A stretch of DNA of 64,000 nucleotides from JBCCQH01 sp039024435 (lineage in GTDB: Bacteria > Bacteroidota > Bacteroidia > J057 > JADKCL01). Within the stretch, counting starts at the first letter, position 1. Every line of letters begins with the position of its first letter. The notes under the pieces were generated by a model. That model searched no databases and was not told the DNA's origin. It was given only the letters and a program-made list of their open reading frames with translations. The stretch is taken from NCBI GenBank assembly GCA_039024435.1, contig JBCCQH010000029.1, forward strand, positions 1 through 64,000, read 5' to 3'. Below, one piece after another: positions 58,932 to 64,000 of the stretch. Position numbers and translations under genes: made by a program.

Positions 58932-59624
58932 TCAGCGCTGGCGGCGATCTTCCCGGGTTTCCCGGCGGTCCTCACGCAACTCGCGGCGGTCCTCCCCAAG
59001 TTCTTCCCAGTTTTCGCCCATGTCGCGGATCATGGTCTGCTCAAATTCGTCGAGGAGATTTTGCTTGGCCTGGAAGGCGGCAATTGCATTGGGGTTTCCG
59101 TTGACACGGATGGACCGATAGGCGGCGAGGATCTCCTGCTGGCGGGCGTGGCGGGCTTGGCGCTCCTTGAGGTCGTTGCGGTCATCGCGGCGGTCGCGGA
59201 CATCATCGCGGCGGTCGGCGCGGTCATCGGCGCGGACCACTGGTCCTTTATTGGTGCGGCGGTTGCGGTTGATCTCGCGGTTGCTGCTGCGGACTTCGGC
59301 GCGGCTCTGGCCGAGTTCGCGGTTGGCCTGGGCGATTTTTGCTTTGCCCTGTTCGACTTCGCGCTGCATTGCGGCGACGAGTTTGGCGTGCTGGCCTTGG
59401 GCGATTGCGAGATTGCCATTGGCGCTGGCTTTTTTCATGCCCTGGCGGTAGCCGCGGAACTGATTGATTTCGGCGCGGTCGCGGGTGATGATTTCTTTGT
59501 CGTTGCGGATTTGGTTGCGGTCCTGCGCCCGCTCTACGTTATTGCGCACGGCCTGGGCATTCACCGGAGAAAAGATTCCGAGAAGTAAGGTGAGGCTGAG
59601 GAGTTGAATGATGTGCTTTTTCAT
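58932..59624 (-). CDS. Exported low-complexity Arg/Asp-rich protein
   Basis: From ATG 59624 the protein has 230 residues with a signal peptide (IIQLLSLTLLLGIFSPVNAQ). The body is dominated by Arg, Asp, Asn and Glu, with coiled-coil-like stretches: RADDRADRRDDVRDRRDDRN and GEDRRELREDRRETREDRRQ. The alternating charges suggest a periplasmic helical or disordered protein. The frame upstream to 59804 lacks a signal and is not used. Function unknown. Confidence 0.6.
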   Translation of the reverse strand: MKKHIIQLLSLTLLLGIFSPVNAQAVRNNVERAQDRNQIRNDKEIITRDRAEINQFRGYRQGMKKASANGNLAIAQGQHAKLVAAMQREVEQGKAKIAQANRELGQSRAEVRSSNREINRNRRTNKGPVVRADDRADRRDDVRDRRDDRNDLKERQARHARQQEILAAYRSIRVNGNPNAIAAFQAKQNLLDEFEQTMIRDMGENWEELGEDRRELREDRRETREDRRQR

Positions 59625-59846
59625 GGTTTCCGTTTTCTTTACCGTTGTGTTGTTCTGTTTTGCACCTTTGACCGCAAAAATCTGTCCCGGTTTAATGGGA
59701 GCAGCAAAAAATTTAACTTTCAATGCGAAAATTTCCGAGGGTACTCGATTGCGGGCCGCAATCTGCGGTGTTGCATCGGAAAGCTGCCCACCGAAATTGT
59801 CCAAATAAGTTAGGGATATTCTTGGGCCAGAACAAGCATGGGAGCC

Positions 59847-60377
59847 TCACTTCCGTTTTGGTCGGAAGGGCTGCATGACGGTTTCGTCGCATTCCAAGTA
59901 GGGGCCTTCCATCAAATCAATGCAGTAGGGAACCGCCGGGAAAACAGCATCCAGGCATTCGCGGATGGACTTGGGTTTTCCGGGAAGGTTGATGATCAGG
60001 CTACCGCCGCGTAGTCCGGCCGTCTGCCGCGAAAGAATGGCCGTGGGCACGTATTTTAGCGACTCCGCCCGCATAAGCTCCCCGAAACCGGGCATCATGC
60101 GGTCACACACCGCCTCGGTTGCTTCCGGGGTCACGTCCCTTTTTGCTGGGCCAGTACCGCCGGTGGTGATTACGAGGCAGCATTGTTCCGTATCCACCAT
60201 TTTGATCAGCGCCTTTTCGATCTGGTCCTGTTCGTCGGGTACGATGGTGGAGACTTCCTCCCATTTGGAGAGCAGATAGTCGTTGAGGGTAGCGCGGATG
60301 GCTTTGCCGCTGAGGTCTTCGTAGATGCCCGCATTGGCGCGGTCACTGACGGTCAGGATTCCGATGTTGATGGACAT
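59847..60377 (-). CDS. mog: Molybdopterin adenylyltransferase
   Basis: The 176-residue protein has the MogA/MoaB fold: INIGILTVSDRANAGIYEDL, LVITTGGTGPAKRDVTPEAT and PGFGELMRAESLKYVPTAIL, then SLIINLPGKPKSIRECLDAV. It activates molybdopterin by adenylation before molybdate insertion. Other molybdenum cofactor genes are not in the window. Confidence 0.9.
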   Translation of the reverse strand: MSINIGILTVSDRANAGIYEDLSGKAIRATLNDYLLSKWEEVSTIVPDEQDQIEKALIKMVDTEQCCLVITTGGTGPAKRDVTPEATEAVCDRMMPGFGELMRAESLKYVPTAILSRQTAGLRGGSLIINLPGKPKSIRECLDAVFPAVPYCIDLMEGPYLECDETVMQPFRPKRK

Positions 60378-60458
60378 GAATGTTTTCTTTTGGAAATGGG
60401 AAAGATGTGCTTTGGCCTTTTAGCACAAGCGCCAATGCGCCAACCATGAAATCGCCTT

Positions 60459-61175
60459 TCAGGCCAAATTTTTCAAGTCAATGACCTCAAAGGTACGGGC
60501 GTCAAAGTAGTCGTCCAGCCCGTAGTCCGTGTTGACAATGATTCCTCCCAAAAGCGTCACCTTGTCGCTGTGAAATTCCGAGCGGCAGGCGAGCAAATGG
60601 TCGTGGACTTTCCGGTCGATGATGTCGTAAGCGGCTTCGGTGACCGCTTTTGCCTGGTTTTCGGCTTCGAGAATCTGCTTCCGGTAAGGCAGCAGATTCT
60701 CCTCCAATTTCATCTGCTGGTAGTCCTCTTCGTGGATGACAGGTGCGTAGGTAGGATCTTGCAACCGGTTCAAGGCCAGCATGAGGGCGCCACAGCAATC
60801 GCCGGTTTCCTCCTGGCGTGGGCGGTACATTTTGCCCAACTCGCCCTCCAGGGTGATGCCGATGTGGGGACCGTAGAAAATAAAGGCACTCCCGTCATCG
60901 GGGATATGGTGGGCAAATGCGGTCATTCCGGTGCGGCCGGCAAAGGGAAGCCCGCCGAGTCCCCCCAGGATGAAAGGCCCGAAGAGCACGTTGAAGAAGG
61001 TGGTAGAAGGAACATTGATGTCGTCCGAGCAGACCGAGGTCGCCATCAATACCTTAGAAATGTCGAGCTGGTGCTCAATCTGCATCTTTCCCAGGTAGTG
61101 AATGGAAGTATCCTTTGCGTCCATGGCGTCCGGATAATGGCCCTTCACCACCTGATCAAATTTTCTTTGTAGCAT
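60459..61175 (-). CDS. LCIB/LCIC-like (theta-class) carbonic anhydrase
   Basis: The 238-residue protein carries the core known from Chlamydomonas LCIB and its relatives: ATSVCSDDIN (Cys49, Asp51), GPFILGGLGGLPFAGRTGMT, AFAHHIPDDGSAFIFYGPHI (His89/His90), GELGKMYR and the TGDCCGALM cysteines 127-128. These can supply the Cys/His/Cys zinc site of a beta-like carbonic anhydrase. A CO2/bicarbonate reaction is inferred from the motifs. About 100 residues of helical C-terminus follow. The gene lies 82 bp upstream of mog on the same strand. Confidence 0.72.
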   Translation of the reverse strand: MLQRKFDQVVKGHYPDAMDAKDTSIHYLGKMQIEHQLDISKVLMATSVCSDDINVPSTTFFNVLFGPFILGGLGGLPFAGRTGMTAFAHHIPDDGSAFIFYGPHIGITLEGELGKMYRPRQEETGDCCGALMLALNRLQDPTYAPVIHEEDYQQMKLEENLLPYRKQILEAENQAKAVTEAAYDIIDRKVHDHLLACRSEFHSDKVTLLGGIIVNTDYGLDDYFDARTFEVIDLKNLA

Positions 61176-61230
61176 ATTCTTGAGTTGTCCTTGACCGGAA
61201 ATCGGGCACGTTCAGATCTCGCTCACCAAA

Positions 61231-61388
61231 AGCCGGGGTTTGAAGTTCAACACCGCGATTTTTCGGGGCGCCCTTTGCGCTATTTTTTATGCACCGCCCG
61301 GGGGCCGAATTCCAAAAACCAGCGTTGATCGCAGAAAAAATCTGCGATAGCAAATTTCACCAATTAGGTGAAAGCACCCATTAAAATT
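61231..61388 (+). repeat. MITE-like repeat, decayed copy
   Basis: GGGTTTGAAGTTCAA, CGCTATTTTTTATGCACC, CCAAAAACCAGCGTTGATCG, TCTGCGATAGCAAATTTCACC and CATTAAAATT follow the block order of the intact MITE copies with many changes. It fills most of the gap between the LCIB-like gene and the divergent amidohydrolase gene. Confidence 0.5.
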
Positions 61389-61535
61389 AGAAAATTAATC
61401 GTTGAATAAAACAATGTTGTACGCGAGAACGAAATCATAAACTTTAAATCCTCGTGAAATTCTTGCCCAAAATTCGCTCCGGTTTGCTTTATTTGTTATT
61501 GTCGGAATTCAAAAGTCTGACGGTAGAATTACGCC

Positions 61536-62579
61536 ATGCGAATCAATGGTCACGGACATATCCTTCCTGAGCCCGCTCAGATTCCCCGTTTCATGAAAGA
61601 AAAGAAGCTTTTCTGGATTGACGACGACAAGAAATACATGCGGCAGGGTGACTGGTGCCGACCGATCACCGATCCCAGTTTTTTTATCCAGGAAAAACTA
61701 GAATGGATGGATCGGTACCAGATTGACCACGGGGTCATGCTTTGCCTTTCCCAGTTGTACTGCAACGGGTGGGAAGAACAGAACTGTGCCGACGGAATCC
61801 GCTTCCAGAACGATTACAATGCTTCGGTTCAGACGGATTATCCGGATAAATTTACCTGCGGATTTGTGGTGCAGCCTTTGTACATGGACCAAGCGCTGAG
61901 GGAAATTGATCGCTGCGTGAATGAACTGGGCTTAAAGATGCTGTGTTTGCCCACCCATTTCCTCAATGCTGAGGGCGAATGGCTTTCCGTCGCCGACGCT
62001 GAAGTTGAGCCGATCTACGAATTGGCCAACCAATACCAGTTGGCGGTCCAGGTTCACCCCTACGATGGCGAAAAGATGATCGCTTTGCGGAATCGGTACT
62101 GGAGATTCCATTTGGTGTGGATGATGGCCCAGTGCGCCGATACCCTGCATGTCTTTACCCTGCGGGATTTGCCAAATCGCTTCCCGAACCTGCGGACCAG
62201 CTTTGCCCACGGCGGGATGTTGGGGATCGCCAATTACGGGCGGCGAATCCAAGGCTACGATGGCCGGCCGGATATCTTTCAGGGACTTGAGGATCCCAGA
62301 AAGACGCTGGGACACCACAATTTGTATTTTGATACGCTGGTACACGATTCTTACACCCTGGAATTGCTCAAAAAGCGGGTCGGTGCCAGTCAAATCATCA
62401 TGGGACTGGACGATCCCTACCCGTTGGGGGAAATGGAAGGCGTGGGTACGTCTTACCCCGGTCGGGTAGTAGACTATGCGGTGTCTACCGGCATGCTCAC
62501 CGAACAGGAGCGGGGCGACATCTGGTGCCAAAACGTGCAAAACTGGCTGGGATTTGATCTGCCGGGGGGAAGGGAGTAA
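61536..62579 (+). CDS. ACMSD-type amidohydrolase-family protein
   Basis: The 347-residue protein has the amidohydrolase_2 pattern: INGHGHILPEP at the N-terminus (metal ligands His6, His8), VQVHPYDGEKM, FAHGGMLG and IMGLDDPYPLGEMEGVG with the terminal Asp. Relatives decarboxylate aromatic or muconate acids (ACMSD, gamma-resorcylate decarboxylase); the substrate is unknown. The length is normal for the family. Confidence 0.88.
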   Translation: MRINGHGHILPEPAQIPRFMKEKKLFWIDDDKKYMRQGDWCRPITDPSFFIQEKLEWMDRYQIDHGVMLCLSQLYCNGWEEQNCADGIRFQNDYNASVQTDYPDKFTCGFVVQPLYMDQALREIDRCVNELGLKMLCLPTHFLNAEGEWLSVADAEVEPIYELANQYQLAVQVHPYDGEKMIALRNRYWRFHLVWMMAQCADTLHVFTLRDLPNRFPNLRTSFAHGGMLGIANYGRRIQGYDGRPDIFQGLEDPRKTLGHHNLYFDTLVHDSYTLELLKKRVGASQIIMGLDDPYPLGEMEGVGTSYPGRVVDYAVSTGMLTEQERGDIWCQNVQNWLGFDLPGGRE

Positions 62580-62800
62580 CTGCGCGGGGGCTTTACCGGA
62601 AAATTTCACCCGGTTTTCCCGGCGTGCAAGTACCCCGGATGAATTAGGAGGATGTATCTGCCCCGCAATGCCCACCCGCCATCGGCACTGTCCATGCTCC
62701 GCACGCTCTCATTCGGCAATAAATCAAACCGACACTTGCCAATGCCACCAACCGATTTTGAAATCGCCATCCAGAACCGGCAAAATCACCCGCATCCGCG

Positions 62801-64000
62801 ATGCTGAAATCACCTTCAATTCGTACCGCAATGCTCGCTTGGTCCGGTTTGTGCCTGTACTTGGTGGGGGGAGCTTCCTTGATGGCCCAGCACAACTACG
62901 AACTTTACAACCAAGGCGATGTGATCTACATTTCTCCGGGCGAAGTGGTTACGGTGCGCGGCGATGTCCACATGCAGGGGGGGCAACTGGCCAACCGTGG
63001 TTTCCTGGAAGTTCAGGGCAATCTTTATTCCGACAGTGCTTTTCAGCAGACCGGGACTGGCACCTTGCGGCTGGAAAACAACGACGTAAATGTCGCCGAT
63101 ACCCAATTTGTTACCGGCAGTTGGGCGGTGCGGGGCGGCCAGGCCGCCATTGGGGTCGACGACGGGTCCTTTTATGACTTGGAACTCGCAAATACGCAAG
63201 GCGTCGTCTACCTCGTCGGGACGGGCAACGTTGCCGATGTGCGGAACTCCATCGACTTTCAGCCCGCCGGGGCCAGTGGCACGCCTCCGGCCAACCGCTT
63301 GGTGACGCACGACCTCTCGACGGGAGTTCCGACCAATGGTTCGGGCTATTCGGCGGTCTTTGGACTGATGAATCCTACGCCGGGTTTCAGCGGCCTCACC
63401 AACAATACCGTTTCCAGCAATGGCAACAGCTCCCCGGTCGATGTCGGTTACATTCAGGGGCGCTTTCGCCGTGCGATTGCCGGTACCGGAGGTCAATATC
63501 CTTATGTTTTGGGCCTAGAACCGGCCGGAACCGGATCCCAGCGCGGCGTACAGTACGTGCGCCTGGACTTCGGGGCCAATGATTACGACGTCCTGGCGGG
63601 CTATTTTGAGACGGGGAGTCCCAATGTCATTTCCGGCAGCCTGGTCGAATGCGGCTTTAACATCAACTATTTCGGGGGCCTGGATCACGGCGAATGGATA
63701 TTTGACGACCTCGGAATGGGCCGCGGAAGCTACGAGGTGTGGGTGTGGCCCCAAGACGATAATTTTGCGCCCCAGAGCACTTGGTTCATCACCAAAGATG
63801 ATTCAGTGCGGGGCAATCTGGGCCAGTGCGGCCCCTCGCCGGTCGGCCTCAGTCGTTCGGCATTTTCCGGTTTTTCTGAGTTTGGGGTGGCCGGCGGGAC
63901 GGTGGTGTTTCCGGTAACGCTGGCGGCTCTGGTGGCGACTCCGAGACAAAACGCCTATATCGAGGTGGGCTGGACCACCGTCGCTGAGTCAAACTCGGAG
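62801..64000 (+). CDS. Secreted surface protein, cut by the window end
   Basis: A frame from ATG 62801 (LKSPSIRTAMLAWSGLCLYL, a signal peptide ending ASLMAQ) stays open through base 64000, giving 400 residues without a stop. The body is beta-rich and repetitive (NYELYNQGDVIYISPGEVVT, GGQLANRGFLEVQGNLYSDS), with many Gly and Asn. This is typical of Bacteroidota surface proteins that end in a T9SS or gliding-type C-terminal domain. That domain would lie outside the window. Confidence 0.72.
   Translation, partial: MLKSPSIRTAMLAWSGLCLYLVGGASLMAQHNYELYNQGDVIYISPGEVVTVRGDVHMQGGQLANRGFLEVQGNLYSDSAFQQTGTGTLRLENNDVNVADTQFVTGSWAVRGGQAAIGVDDGSFYDLELANTQGVVYLVGTGNVADVRNSIDFQPAGASGTPPANRLVTHDLSTGVPTNGSGYSAVFGLMNPTPGFSGLTNNTVSSNGNSSPVDVGYIQGRFRRAIAGTGGQYPYVLGLEPAGTGSQRGVQYVRLDFGANDYDVLAGYFETGSPNVISGSLVECGFNINYFGGLDHGEWIFDDLGMGRGSYEVWVWPQDDNFAPQSTWFITKDDSVRGNLGQCGPSPVGLSRSAFSGFSEFGVAGGTVVFPVTLAALVATPRQNAYIEVGWTTVAESNSE

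Noticed and set aside
1..64000. tRNA, rRNA or CRISPR arrays
   Set aside because: No tRNA T-arm and acceptor pattern, no rRNA segment and no regularly spaced direct repeats were seen on reading through both strands.

Overview
This 64-kb window comes from a Bacteroidota chromosome, probably of the order Saprospirales (inferred). The evidence is the large set of type IX secretion (T9SS) cargo with C-terminal sorting domains, TonB-dependent receptors with an N-terminal carboxypeptidase-regulatory domain, a promoter of the Bacteroidota form TTTG-N19-TAnnTTTG, few Shine-Dalgarno sites, and moderately high GC for the phylum. No rRNA, tRNA or CRISPR array was seen.

Layout. 1-500: the end of an IS1595-type transposase and a short interspersed repeat. 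500-7400: a light/redox block with three photolyase/cryptochrome genes of different classes, a small DUF2256 zinc-ribbon gene, a membrane-fused peroxiredoxin-like protein and a Kir-type potassium channel. 7480-11490: a TonB-dependent receptor, a truncated hemoglobin and a GH25 lysozyme. 11657-17705: an AT-rich transposon of about 6 kb with near-perfect terminal inverted repeats and an exact 8-bp target duplication. It holds two IS1595-type transposases, a two-gene HEPN/winged-helix operon that looks like a defence module, several small unknown genes and a MORN-repeat protein. 17788-33000: glycerate kinase, a GbsR-like regulator, an arylsulfotransferase-like T9SS protein, an aminotransferase, a pseudouridine synthase, a toxin-like HEAGH metallopeptidase with a lipoprotein, CapA, a Sel1-repeat protein, a T9SS protein and a second TonB receptor. 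32780-34174: a promoter, structured leader and terminator ahead of mtnA. 34500-46530: T9SS cargo, a GT-C-like membrane protein and a NeuD-type acetyltransferase. 47190-51600: Nudix, pyrE, an isolated nuoC and two unknown proteins. 51800-52160: a candidate structured RNA. 52185-64000: a polysaccharide deacetylase, a BtpA-like protein, an M43 metalloprotease, MogA, an LCIB-like carbonic anhydrase, an amidohydrolase and a surface protein cut by the window end.

Two themes stand out. First, a TIR-bounded, MITE-like repeat of about 160 bp is scattered through the intergenic spaces in at least four clear and four decayed copies, some touching stop codons. Second, the 6-kb transposon carries a candidate HEPN defence pair as cargo and is the best candidate here for an undescribed system. 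Two non-coding loci with terminators are separate candidates for new RNAs.
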